Shown piece by piece: positions 1-10,742 of a stretch of 41,813 bases of DNA (within the stretch, counting starts at the first letter, position 1; each line of letters starts with the position of its first letter). The position numbers and the translations under genes are program-made. The DNA is from Fonsecaea monophora. Its lineage: Eukaryota; Ascomycota; Eurotiomycetes; Chaetothyriales; Herpotrichiellaceae. The DNA lies in NCBI RefSeq assembly GCF_001642475.1, contig NW_019174109.1:1-41813 (forward strand), read 5' to 3'. The notes under the pieces were generated by a model. The model saw nothing but the letters and a program-made list of their open reading frames with translations, did not search any database and was not told the origin of the DNA.

Positions 1-50
<50 letters not shown>
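1..50. repeat. CA dinucleotide microsatellite
   Basis: An uninterrupted run of about 25 CA units fills the left edge, followed by a CGCACA break. The true repeat is probably longer because the window starts inside it. No gene touches it. Confidence 0.97.
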
Positions 51-56
<6 letters not shown>

Positions 57-324
57 TAGCAAAGGAGACATTCACACATGCACTCATGCACTCATGCATG
101 CCTGCATGTCCCATCACCTCCACTCCTGCTCGCCGCACCATACGAATTCAATACCGATACTCGAATACCTGCGGCATCTGAACCACAGCAGTGTAGCGCC
201 ATTCCGATACAGGTGCAGGCCAGCCTCTTCCCTTTCCCCCTCCGCAGTTGAGTTGGGCCAGAAACCATATCGACGCCGCAACACTTTACAGAAGCAGCAT
301 ACAGAAGGTTTCCCTACATAGAGG

Positions 325-333
325 TATATAAAG
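325..333 (+). promoter_or_regulatory. TATA box (TATATAAAG) before the first gene
   Basis: A canonical TATATAAAG lies about 280 nt upstream of the first usable ATG at 608. It is followed by a pyrimidine-rich stretch (355-400) typical of fungal transcription starts. If it is the promoter, the 5' leader is about 250 nt long and includes the C17 tract. Confidence 0.4.
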
Positions 334-450
334 AGGGCTACATTCCCTAGATATTTCCTGTCCATCTTCCATATCTTCATCCATTCTCACTCTTCAGCCT
401 GATCACCACAGTAGTTGACAAGGTCAGTCCCGACTCCAATCAATCGGAGA

Positions 451-467
451 CCCCCCCCCCCCCCCCC
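451..467. repeat. C17 homopolymer tract
   Basis: Seventeen consecutive C residues lie between the proposed TATA box and the first ATG of the coiled-coil gene, so probably in its 5' leader. Tract length is prone to sequencing error and to slippage. Confidence 0.95.
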
Positions 468-607
468 ATTCCACCCGTAGTGAGTACCTCTTGTGAGTCT
501 GTGCCTGTTCCATCTCGCTTGGCCCCCTTGCCGTTGCTCTTGCACCGCTCTTATTGATCCCGGCGCTCAATCTGACACAGTACCCAGACAGCCACATTGT
601 GTCAAGC

Positions 608-2035
608 ATGAGACTGCCACCTCCCGGAGTATCAAGGTCCTCTCGGCCACCTCCGCCTCCGCAGTCAACTCCGGCTGTGACGTACAACATGCCTGCCATT
701 CCAGCGCACCGCCTGTCCTCGGTCACGGCCCACAACATGTCCACAATCACGGGCCGTGAACCAGACCTCGAAGAACAAGTGAGGGAATTGAAGAGGCAGC
801 TCGACCACATGAACGAGACCTTCGCACCACTGGTCCTCAGCACGCGCAACCTGCGAGACCGCGTAATGGTTCAGGAGCAATTGGCCAACATGAACAGGTC
901 GACCCTGATGGTCAGCCTTGCCATCTCTCGCAGAGCGGCCGCAACCGAGGAGCAGCTCCGACGGGAACAACAGCAGTTCCGGAATCAGCTTGGAGCCTTA
1001 CCACCACCACACTCACCTATCCAGATTCGGGAACCACGGCTCGCACATCAAGGCGACCCCGCGCCTGATCTGCCTCCGCCGGCTGTCTGGCTACCCCCAG
1101 GTCCCCCGCCACGACTGTGCTACCCAGGCCGGGCTGTTGCCCAATCTGACCTGGTCATGGTCCACGTCTGGTATCTACGTCTCGGGCACGGTGCGGTCCT
1201 CGGCCGCTACAACGCCCAAGACTATCGGCGTGACATGCTCGGCCGCAACCGTATCGAAATCCGTGACAGCATGCCCTTTGGCTTTCTCCAGGGTTGGGTG
1301 CTGTCCCATACGGATGAGGTCTTCGGCCACTTCATTCCCGAAGTCGCACAGCCCGGGTGGCCCTTGCAACTCAAAATCCACAACAATCCGGGCCAAGGGA
1401 TCTTCATCGCCGCCGTTGTCCATGACAATCGTGGCCTGCGCCCATGTCATGACAGCGATATTCTGGAGCTTTTCCAAGTAAGTTCGGACCCCCTCAATCC
1501 AGGCTGCTGCTAACACCCCAAACAGCCTACAGAGGTTGTGGACCTGCTTGACATGTTGTTGCTGTTCTGGGAGACGGCCGACATGGTTTACAAGTCACGC
1601 GACCTCGGCATCTCTGCCGACGAAATGATCGAGTACCGAGTGCGGCTGGACCAACTCTGGGAAGATACCTCCGCGACCATCTCTCGGGCCCTCGATGCCT
1701 ATCCATGGCGTCAGAAGGTGCTTGATGAGGTCCGCGTGCATCAGGGGGCGATCTCCCAGACCGTGGTGGGCACCATTATTGCCGTGGATGCTGACCGGGC
1801 GTGGAAGCGGATGCTCGGTCTCCTGATGCAGGCTCGGCCGACAATTGTAAAGGCCGAGTATGTGTTGCGAGGCATCATCAGCCACGAATCGTCGCGGGGA
1901 GAGTCTCTCAACACTGATCTGGTGGAGATGTTTTCCAATCCGTTTGTCGAGGAGCTACTGGGCGACAACGGTGATGCCGTGACAGACAACTCTGAGCCAC
2001 CAATGGAGATGGAGGCGGAGGACGAGTACGAGTGA
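608..2035 (+). CDS. hypothetical proline-rich coiled-coil protein, two exons
   Basis: Exons 608-1477 and 1526-2035 are joined across a 48-nt intron with GTAAGT, a GCTAAC branch point and CAG. The joined frame gives 459 residues. The open frame runs upstream of 608 without an ATG, so I use the first ATG. Residues 1-50 are proline/serine rich. Residues about 52-125 are charged and heptad-like, with EEQVRELKRQLDHM visible. A second proline-rich linker follows, then a globular-looking region with HVWYLRLGHG and the helical C-terminal half in exon 2, which ends in an acidic tail. There is no signal peptide or membrane segment. I do not recognise the family. Clean splice signals and consistent codon use argue that it is real. 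Function unknown. Confidence 0.7.
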
Positions 2036-4745
2036 GGTTTGGGACCAAAGCAAGGCAGAGCAGAGCAATGCGGGGTGGGCGGATCCAAAGCCAATCCCCC
2101 CAATGCCCTTGTACGTGTAGGAGTTGGTAGGAGTTTGTAGGTCGATCATGCGTTAAATCTCATTACTGGGCAAAACCTTTCTTGTTCACCTATACTGGCC
2201 TCATCTCCCGACAAGGTTTGGGATCGTAACAGCCACAGCCACTTGTTGCTTCAGCTCCTTGACTGGTGACCCTGGGACACTGCGGGAGTAGTCGATCGCC
2301 TAGGGCAGTGCTGCGAGTGCTTACCTGCTAGCTTCGATCCCGCTATCGGGTACACTACCCTCCCTCAGCACTCTGGCATCTCCCTCTGCCGGAAAGCACC
2401 AAATCCAGAGGGTAAGTCTCCGACGGGAAAGCAAACGCAGTATGTGTGACTCAATACCATTCCCATCCCTTGCAGTTTCGACTGGATTGGGGTAGGATTT
2501 GCAGGACTAGAGCAGTGTGCACCCCATGGATATCGGAGAGACCAGAGCAGCTCGGATGTCGGATGGTTGGGCCATGGAGGATGCAAGGTGGAGGGCAAAC
2601 TCTGATCAGCGATCATCGCGAAAGCTAACCTTGCCCGCATTACCACCTGAAATTAACTCACTCACGTCTGGCAACTCTAGCTTTTCGGTGGCTGTCGACC
2701 CGGCATGAAGCATGAAGCTAGTGACTTGACCTGCTCGCATGATGCAGGATGTTCAGGGAGCGAAAAAAAAAAGCAAGAAGCCAAAAGGGAAAGCAGTAGA
2801 TGGATGGAGAGGGAAGGTGCGGACAAGGCGGCAACGACAACGACCTGCCGGATCAGATCGTGTTTAGTGGATCCGAGCACATGCGGCTTCAATAGCACAT
2901 CACAACTCTAATTCCCCCGATCTGGGCGACCTTGACATGATGAGCGTAAGAGTTCTGGGGATCGGAGCGTTACTATTGGGCGCTGCGCGTCAGTACCTGG
3001 GGATGGTGCTGTTGATTTGTTCGCGGCGTTGCCCTAATCCGGCGATGCATTTGAGGGGGACTTCAGCTGGGACTCCACCGCTGCGCAAACTGATGCCTTG
3101 TGATTAGTCGCGGATCTTCCAGAGTTTCCCGGAACGCGCTTGGGTCTGGGCGAAATGCAAATGCCTCGACAAAACTTGTCCGTACTTGCACTGTAACTTG
3201 TGATCACCAATAATCGTGACCCGTTGGCGGAAAGAAAAAAAAGAGGAGATCCAGGTTATAGGGGGGTTGCGAGATGGGAGGACGGTTAGAACTGGAACAT
3301 GGCGCCTGTCAAAAGTCTGGGCGAAGTGAGGGGGTTGACGGGCAGAGCAACCTGACTGGGTAGATGGGCTCGGTACCAAACTCTGGCGTGTTTTACAATC
3401 TGAGCTGCGAGTTTGCTGAGTCTGTGATCAACACGACTCTTTCTCTTTTTGATCGACCAAACTCAAGAGCGTGTAAAACCAAAGGGCATGCCAGAGAAAT
3501 TACCGTATGGAGCAATAAAAACGGGACCCACGTGTATCTGGAGAGGAGGGCAGGAACTTCTGTCTGGTGTGGAGAACCGCAGGAGTCTATTGGCCTGTGG
3601 CGCTGCTGTCAGGTGCCAGATGACCAGGCCAACAGCCTGACCAGCCTGACCGTGGGGAATTTTGGTTTCCCCCCAGCTACAAGGAGTAACCAACAGAGAT
3701 TTGTGCGAAATAAAGAGGAATTTCGTGGTACAATGCCATGGACAGTGCTATAGAGATCAGAAACAGCCCATTCCGGGCATAGGGTTGAAAACACTAGTGG
3801 CTGAACTCTTGTCACCAGTGTCTCTACCTCGAAGTCGGGGTTCTAGCGATGCCCACCTCCTCGCCCTTCCTCTTTCTCTCTCTCTCTCTCACACACTCTC
3901 TCTGTGCCTCTGCCTCTGCCTCTGCCCCCTCCGACTTGTCCCGACCTCTGGTATTTGGCTCTGTCCCACCTCCTACCCCTTGCTCTCTGATCGTAGCTTC
4001 CTGGCCCTATCCCCCTCCCTTCGCCATCTCCTCTGCATCCATCAGGCTACTACTCTAGCGCATCATCTTCATTCCAACCTGCAATGCCTTGAACATGCCA
4101 CCAACATTGCTAGGTCCCCTGCCTGGGAGAGAAAACGACGTCGAAAATAACCCCGAGTAGATGCGGAGTGGTTGCGTATCGGTTGCTGTTCTCATAGGTG
4201 CCAAGGCTTGGCACAAGCGCTCTATACGCACTCTGTTCAAAAAAGGCGGGGAAGACCATGTACTTTGCCCTGTATGATAGGCTAGTTGGTTTCCATTAGC
4301 ATTGCACTATTGCGTTAGTCTTGGCATGTAGCACAGTGAGAAATGTCTTGGAACAACGACCCCCTCCAGTCTACCACATCAACGCCCATCTCACCACCAC
4401 AACTGGTATCTCACTGTCGGTCTAAGGCTCCCTACCTCCCTTGTCCGCTGCTACTTGGTAAGGATTATGGACTCATGGGCACAGGAGGCGAGCAGTACAA
4501 GTCCGCAGCCTCACAGCCTCCCACATTCCGGCCTTGACATCTTAGATGTACTTCCATGCACATGGCCACCCCCGAGGTTTGCTTTTGCCCATTCCGAAGC
4601 CTTTAAGAAAGAAAAAAAGTTGTAAGAAGAGTCTTTCCCTAGTAACGGGCATCCACCTCGAACTCCGCAAGCAACCTTAGCAGCCACGACAAAGGTCATC
4701 TAATACCCACCAGAACCTGTCAACACATGCCAAACAGTGCCGGAA
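2036..4745. other. long stretch without a recognisable gene
   Basis: I see only short open frames with poor codon use, stops in all frames and low-complexity patches. The most obvious patch is a CT-rich tract with TCTGCC repeats around 3869-3930. An ATG-started 129-codon frame at 3364-3753 has no recognisable motif. No RNA gene was seen. Confidence 0.5.
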
Positions 4746-5521
4746 ATGGATGCCCCCCTTCCCAAGGGCTCCCAGCGGCAGATCCTTACCCCCGTCACTG
4801 CCACTGGTCAACCATCCCAACCACCCGACACTGACACCGCCATTATCACCGCTGTCTGTGCCATGGTGGAACCGCAGGAGAAGCAGTCTTCACCTGTCAC
4901 TTCTGGCAGGACTGACGATCAGCAGAACTCATTGTCATACGATACACTGAGCCAGAGGCCCGATCAGCAAGGGATTGACCATGACCACCCGCAGACACAT
5001 CAGAGTACCCCCAGACCCGCCGCTGCCGATGGTCGAAAAGACTTCTAGAGCGTAGTGGTGTTGCAGTTACCTAGTAGTCCAGGTAGCGAATTGCCAGACC
5101 AGCCCGAACCCCCTAGCGCCCAAAGTATCTCTGTGCTCTGTCCAATGGGTTGCCCCGAGAGTAGCCGGGTGAGAAGCCCCTTGCGCTACTACTCCCTGTG
5201 CCAGAGATGCCCTACCCTACGAGCAGGGAAGACGGGGAAGACCAGACCAAGGCACAAGCCACCCAACCCCCACTTTACGCCGCCTCATTTCCTGTCCTTC
5301 CCGAAATCATACCTGGACATGGACACATGGCCCAACACGCTGTCAAAAAGAAGTCCAACCTGGCACCTGCCTGTAGCATGCACTGGAATCAATTCTCAGC
5401 CTCAAAAACAGCCAAGGCCAAGGCCAATACGAATAAACCAACACCAATGTGTGCCGGACTGCACAGTGCATTGCGCATGGGCGGGCCATGGGCCATGAAA
5501 ACGCATCATAGCGTTTCATGA
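4746..5521 (+). CDS. possible small hydrophilic hypothetical protein, two exons
   Basis: The frame from ATG 4746 has filamentous-fungal codon preference (AAG, CAG, ACC, GTC, GCC) but stops at 5048. A second coding-like frame runs to 5521. The join 5031|5205 (GTCGAA...CCAG) or 5004|5205 (GTACCC...CCAG) keeps the frame and gives 200 or 191 residues. Both donors are weak. The product would be polar, rich in Gln, Pro, Thr and, in exon 2, Lys/Ala, with no motif I recognise. Its end overlaps the last exon proposed for the minus-strand membrane protein by about 180 nt, so at least one of the two models may be wrong. Confidence 0.25.
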
Positions 5522-6424
5522 AAGAGGCATATCCTGTGCTGGCCATTCGGGGATCGGTGACCACGTTGACATGCAAGGTTTGGGAGAGAGGGAGGGAAAG
5601 GGAGAACCCTGAAAGCCACTTGTGGACAAATGAGAGATGTTGATGTTCGACTCTGTCTGTGTGCTGGTCTTGGTCTTGAGGTCCGAGTGTCGGGATAGAT
5701 GAAAAAGTCTCGTTTTCCTGAAATAAGTCCATGGTCCGAGATCATCCAAACCACCGCCCTCTGCTGTCTGTCTTCTGTCAGCTGCCCTTCTGTCCTTACG
5801 AACTACACCGCCGCACACGCCGCACACAACGGAACTCACTTGATCAAAAAGGCCGCCGTCATCTTTCTTTTTTAGACTTTCAACTCTCCCCATTCCCCCC
5901 CAAAACAGTCAAAGCACAAGCTTCGAAACCTTGTATGCCAGAAACTCACCAATGCTAGCGTTGTGCCGCAGCATATACGCCCAAACCATCTCGGGGACTA
6001 CGGCCGCCCCGAAGCATGGTCCAGCGCGTGACGGACGACTCCCACCGGCTGCTACGGATGCGAGACTGCCCGTACCGTGCATCATGCCTGTGCTCAAGGC
6101 CGCGGCAACGAGTGCCATGGACCCAAAAGTTGCAAATGCCCGGAAGCCATCGGAGGAACAGGCACTCGCGAGGATGGCCCAGAAGACCGCCGAGGTTAGA
6201 GCAGCGAGGGCAGAAAGAGAGAAGACGACGATAACAACGGCCACAAGCACGACCACGACGAAGATGGAGGAAGAGCAGGCCGCCGCCACATCTCCCAGTC
6301 GTCCTGCTCCACCTCCACGACGGTCCTCATTGGCCTCGACCCGCTCCAAGGAGAGGGCCACCGAGAAATCAACGCCCCCGCCCCCCAGCCGACGCGTCCG
6401 TTTCCTCCTCCCCTCGATGCCCAT
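5343..6424 (-). CDS. possible small membrane protein, three exons
   Basis: Proposed exons are 6424-5950, 5862-5840 and 5717-5343, giving 290 residues. Support comes from two perfect minus-strand GTGAGT donors and from a TTTCAG acceptor preceded by a GCTGAC branch point. Residues 1-50 are basic and glycine rich. About 54-90 is strongly hydrophobic (VVVVLVAVVIVVF), followed by another hydrophobic stretch near 97-113, suggesting two or three membrane segments. Exon 1 ends in VWAYMLRHNASI. The first acceptor (AAAG) is weak and exon 3 is unconvincing. The frame is open upstream of 6424, so a 5' exon may be missing. On the plus strand, 5952-6605 is an equally long ATG-started frame that shares third codon positions with exon 1, so codon use cannot decide between them. 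Family unknown. Confidence 0.35.
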
Positions 6425-6605
6425 CGAGATTCCTGCCAACGAGGGACCACCCCCTCCCGTCGGCTTCAGAAAGCATCGATCACGCCGTGGCAGAAACGGC
6501 TCGCCGAGAGACCCCGGTCGTTCTGACCGGTTTGGAGAGGTATTTGCACCCTCGTCCTGTCGCGCTCCATCCTTCTTCGTGCTCAAGATAGACCCCAAGT
6601 TCTAA
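5952..6605 (+). other. competing antisense ORF (Ala/Pro/Arg-rich)
   Basis: This ATG-to-TAA frame encodes 217 residues opposite exon 1 of the proposed membrane protein. The product is low complexity, with an Ala/Arg/Glu stretch (AQKTAEVRAARAEREK) and Pro/Ser/Arg tracts. It shows no splice signals or motif. I regard it as the less likely coding strand but cannot exclude it. Confidence 0.25.
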
Positions 6606-8055
6606 CTGGCAATCCGAAACGTGAGAACAGAGTACACGGTCAGTCTCTACCTCTTCCTCGGGGTCCCTCGGAGCCGGACGGCGGCGCCAGTTCGTGGGCC
6701 CAATGTGTCCCGAGACATATTTACATCTACACCCACAATTTCAGGCTGCGATGGAGCAGGATCTGGAGACCGCCATCGGCATGTTGAAGGATGATGCACG
6801 TTATTATTCAGAAAAGTGTTAGGGATCGGGAATCGGAACAGGAGCTGGCATCAAAACATGGCAGGAATGGGAATGGATTGGGATGGATGGAATCAATGCA
6901 ATGCATGCTGAGGTTGACTTGTTGGGACTGGCTGGCTTTCGGAATTGGGACTGGGTTGAAGGAACAAGGTCTGGAATCAATCAGCGTAGTCGCAGCCTCG
7001 ATGGCGACTACATATCACCACTGAGGTGCTTGTACTCGTATGGATATTTAGCTTATATACATATATATAAGTCACTTTTCTTTCGGGATATATCCCATCG
7101 CCGCTTTATTTATTGATGAATCATCAGCCCTTCATACCAATAAATGATATGACGAATTCTGATATTCCTTCATGCCGCTTTGTTGGAGGCAACCCCTCAT
7201 GAGGGGTAGAGGTATCCTTTGCTTAAATTGTTGTTGACTGCGCCTCCAGCGTGCAATGTTCTTCGCCAACACGCCTCACTTGCCAGGAGACATCTCTGAG
7301 AATGCAGTCAAGTCCAAGTCCGTGTCTGTGCTCGTACTCTGGACCGAACCAGACAGATAGATCCCTTACTTTTCGCACAAGCTCCGCCGTTTTCTGCCGA
7401 TTGATCTCGCACGCGAGCATGTGCTGCTGACTTCCCACAGAATTCCCAAGGCACAAAAGGAGAGCTGGATCGTCATTCTATCCAACGCATACCCTCCCGC
7501 TCCTCAAGCGACTCGAATCCGTGCCGAGTACCGCAGACCGCGGACCGCAAGCCTACGAGTACCTATGAACTGGGCGGGATCTGATCCTTCCATCCTTCGC
7601 CGCCTTCGTACCGCATATCCTTCTTCCCTCTTCCGCTGAGAGAACGTGCGTGATTGATAGGACAGAAGAACTAAACCCCCCTTTCAAGAGAGAGAGAGAA
7701 AGTGTATACCCGACATTGTCGTCGCAAGAGAGTGAGTCTGAAAGCTGCGAGGATAGAATCGCCGGACTGGATCGGTTCATCCACCCACCAGGGAAAGTGA
7801 GACTGGAATGGACAAACCAGACGCGTTATTCACAGTACGGTCGAAACACAATCCACTGCGCTGCTTCCACGAAGACGGATAATGAATAGTGATTTCAGAG
7901 AGCCCAAAAAAAAGGAATGAGACTCGGTCGGACACTCGAAGCTGGCCTGTCTGTCTGTCACTTCTCTGCGGGAGCACGTACAACCAAGCGTTGGCGGAAT
8001 GGGGAGCAACACGAGGGATTGGAACATGTAGATAAAGATAAATACGACCTGTATA
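6606..8055. other. non-coding stretch with AT-rich patch and palindrome
   Basis: No convincing gene is visible. There is an AT-rich TATATACATATATATAAG patch near 7053-7070 and a perfect 16-bp palindrome at 7192-7207 (separate entry). The right end lies downstream of the Zn2Cys6 gene and would hold its terminator. Confidence 0.5.
7192..7207. promoter_or_regulatory. 16-bp perfect palindrome ACCCCTCATGAGGGGT
   Basis: The site is identical to its reverse complement and contains the stress-element core CCCCT/AGGGG in inverted orientation around CATG. Msn2/Msn4-type zinc-finger factors bind CCCCT in fungi. No gene start was identified nearby, so any role is inference. Confidence 0.35.
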
Positions 8056-9060
8056 TTACAATCTCGCGGTGTTGATATCGTCAAATATACTGTACTGGAG
8101 CACCTTCATGGAAAGCTGTTGCGGACCTGCGCAGCCACCTTTCCCTTTTAGGCTAAACTCGAGCAACATCCAGAACGGTCGGTCGATATCCCAAGGTGAA
8201 GATACCACGTACCCAGCTAGACCTTGATCGTATGAATCGGCATCACAAAGATCAGTCCCGGGAATCATGAGCACTGTAGCGACCGGCGTCTTCGCTCCCG
8301 TACCTGGTCCATCTCCGCGTAATACTGCTCCTCTGACGTCGTTGCCGGCCTATCCCCGCAAATTGACAAGAGCTCAACACAATAGGTTTTGGATACGCAT
8401 CGCATCTTTTGCGCGGTCGTCGTCGGACCCCGCCGGACCGCCGCTGGACACTGATGAGCAGACGGTCTCCAAAAAATCGAGGACCTCATCCTCCGACCAC
8501 GAGTCCTTGACCTTCTGGAACAAGACGAGGGCGGTCGACGGCTCTGCTCTCCTCATCCAACCGACCAGCACGTCAAAGAGGCGCGCCTTTCGCCCCTTCT
8601 CAAAGACTTTCCACTGTCGTCGTCCGTCTCTCATGAAATCGTGGTCGCAGGCGGTTCCCGCTTTGACACAGCTGGAGCATGGCGGGCCGCCTTCACACTG
8701 TAGAGATGGTCGAGTAGTCAGAAAAGATGAGCGGCAATTTCTAGCGTGTTCGCACCTTTCTCTTGGCCACTTTACATGCCTCACATGCAGTGCTGGCTTT
8801 CCTTTTTGACACCCTGAAGTATGCATGTGCCTCTGGCTCTGGCGCGGCGAACATGGCATCCGAGAACCCAATGATTGACTTTGGGTAATTTGAGAGCGGC
8901 ATGGGACCGGACGGAGCGAAGCGGTAGCTGTCCGCCCACTCCATCTGGTATGCCATGGAGTTGTCGCTCGTCGGGCTCTGGGGGTACGTAGATTAGGCAA
9001 TGGGGAAGTGGAAGGGGAGAAGAGGTAGGACCGGAAGCATCATACCAGCCAGCCAGCCAT
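8056..9060 (-). CDS. Zn(II)2Cys6 transcription factor, short, four exons
   Basis: Proposed exons are 9060-9046, 8977-8756, 8697-8381 and 8332-8056, giving about 276 residues. Joining exons 2 and 3 across a 58-nt intron with a TCTGAC branch point creates a complete fungal binuclear zinc cluster, Cys70-x2-Cys73-x6-Cys80-x5-Cys86-x2-Cys89-x6-Cys96. Its basic KVAKRK loop is followed by a basic linker (RDGRRQWKVFEKGRK). Such proteins bind DNA in the nucleus, often at CGG triplets. The usual 350-400 residue middle homology region is missing. The start (MAGWL before a GTATGA donor) and the first two introns are well supported. The last intron is uncertain: a GTATCC donor with a later AG also keeps the frame. 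The C-terminal exon reads as ordinary globular protein (VATVLMIPGTDLCDADSYDQ). Target genes cannot be inferred. Confidence 0.7.
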
Positions 9061-9910
9061 CCAGTCTCCCGGAACGAGACGAGACGATGACAGGCTCGTT
9101 GTTCGTTTTCCCTGGACACAATAGCTGTGCCTTTGGCTGCTTAGCGTGGGGACGAGAGGTTGCTCGGTTGATACGGCAGCTCTGATAGCAGAACGGCACA
9201 CAATGCCTTGAGAAGGAGGCGGGCACTTTTCCTGTGAAATCGTGCAATGTTATCTGCAATCTGCAAGGGGTCTAGCAAGTATTGCGGCCGACCTCGGTAG
9301 GTGGGTTGCGGCTGCGGTAAGCTACTCGTTCTTCGATCGTGAGGAGTCTCGAATGAATGAAGCCTGGTGCGGGTGTCTTCTTGTGAGAGGGAAGAAGGAG
9401 TCAAGAGGGCGATACGCCGCCAACTCTTGGGTCCTGGGTTTTGGATTGTTCTTGTGACTCGTGACTTTGACCGACAGACTGACATGAGGGGCGAGTTGCT
9501 TGGACCATCCGCGGTCTCAAGCTGATTGATCAATGACCCATGTGGCAACACCAATCAAGAAACCCGACCTTTACGTCTTCCGTTGTTCGCGCGCGCCTTT
9601 GGGGAAAGGTCATCATGTGAGAGTGTCAAAGCTGAACTACTTTGGGTCCGTAAGACCCGCGAGCATGTGTTTATGTATGTATTTATGAAGGTTGCGGAGA
9701 TTCCTTCACCCATTTTGACTCCGCGAGCACGGCGACGTCCTTTCCTTTCTCTGCGTCGAGAAAACTAGACCGGACCATCTGAGCCTATCGCCACCGGGGA
9801 TTCCTTGGGAGTCCGGCTGGCATCAAACGTTTCCGTAGGTGCCATCGCGGGTGTAGCTGGGTAGTCAGAGGGGGAAGAGGTTGGAATGTTGCATTGTTTG
9901 AAATTGAAAG
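9061..9910. other. upstream region of the Zn2Cys6 gene
   Basis: This is probably the promoter and leader of the minus-strand regulator. The longest minus-strand frame (9141-9554) has no motif and lacks good coding character. No RNA gene was seen. Confidence 0.4.
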
Positions 9911-10480
9911 CTATTCGCCGCTTAAACGGTCCGGAACGGAAATATGATGATCCGGACATCGATCATTGGCTACATTCAAAGCGGCACCTCGTTCTCGCCA
10001 TTTTGAACAGAGATAGAGAGAGCGGTAGAGGATTGTACCGGATGTAAAAACATCATCCCCTTCCCAGCGATCGTCTATGGCAAAGATAGCGGACACTAGC
10101 GCTCACGTTGGGCCGCGAATCATCGGAGGCCGGAGCCTGCGAAGTCGTATAAAATGAGTCTGCCGTCGTCGTGAAGGAGGGAATTATGAGGGCCAAGATC
10201 CCCATGCACAACCGTCTTTGGAGTGAATGTAGATGTATGCCACGGCCGATACAGCCTGAACGGACCAACTAAACATTTATTAGTATATGTGTATTGACCT
10301 CGTTTAATAGTGAAGCAAAAAGACAAAAACAATCAACAATCAGGATTCCCACCTGGTCACCCACGGTAGTACTAACTGATCGGCATATGGCTTAAGTACG
10401 GCTGAGCGAACGGGAAGCCCTGTATTCCATATCCTATGGTCGATTGCGGAAGAAACTTTGTTACAATAGTATATATACAT
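9911..10480 (-). pseudogene. decayed kinase-like gene
   Basis: On the minus strand the parts of a kinase fold appear in order but in different frames. First comes a possible glycine loop (GYGIQG, about 10420). Next is a helix ending at a GTGGGA donor, with an 84-nt intron (10352-10269, TACTAAT branch point). Then QAVSAVAYI, the catalytic loop VVHGDLGPHN (10183-10211), the metal-binding YDFAGSG, and finally DDVFTSGTILY near 10060. The frame breaks at about 10218 (one extra A before the AAG of the KTVVHGD segment), again after YDFAGSG where the catalytic-loop frame soon meets TGA, and again near 10075. The N-lobe is largely missing. This layout matches small fungal protein-kinase-like or aminoglycoside-phosphotransferase-like proteins. 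The retained splice signals suggest a fairly recent loss. Confidence 0.65.
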
Positions 10481-10742
10481 TTGGATCTATAGCGCTAGCC
10501 GACTCTGAATTCCGATCACCTGTACCGGCACAACCGTTCAGCATTACACCACGTTAAATGCGGAAAGGGAGGTATATCTAACATTTGTGAGAATAGTAAA
10601 GCTTTTGTTCTTGACACCTATCCAGATAGTCCACTCTGAGCTGAAAGGCTATGACCACCAACGTATCACAACAGCCTCTTGACTATTTAGATCATGACTA
10701 CATATACAAACACCATGGACAGCACCAAACTCGGATTGCCCC

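Noticed and set aside
3364..3753. 129-codon ATG-started frame on the plus strand
   Set aside because: No motif, no coding-type codon bias, no promoter or splice signals, and it sits in a long gene-poor stretch.
3662..4150. Leu/Ser-rich frame over a CT-rich tract
   Set aside because: The composition is a direct product of the CTCTCT and TCTGCC repeats, not of a protein.
8267..8809. 180-codon frame on the plus strand
   Set aside because: It is the antisense shadow of the Zn2Cys6 exons, whose completed Cys6 motif is decisive.
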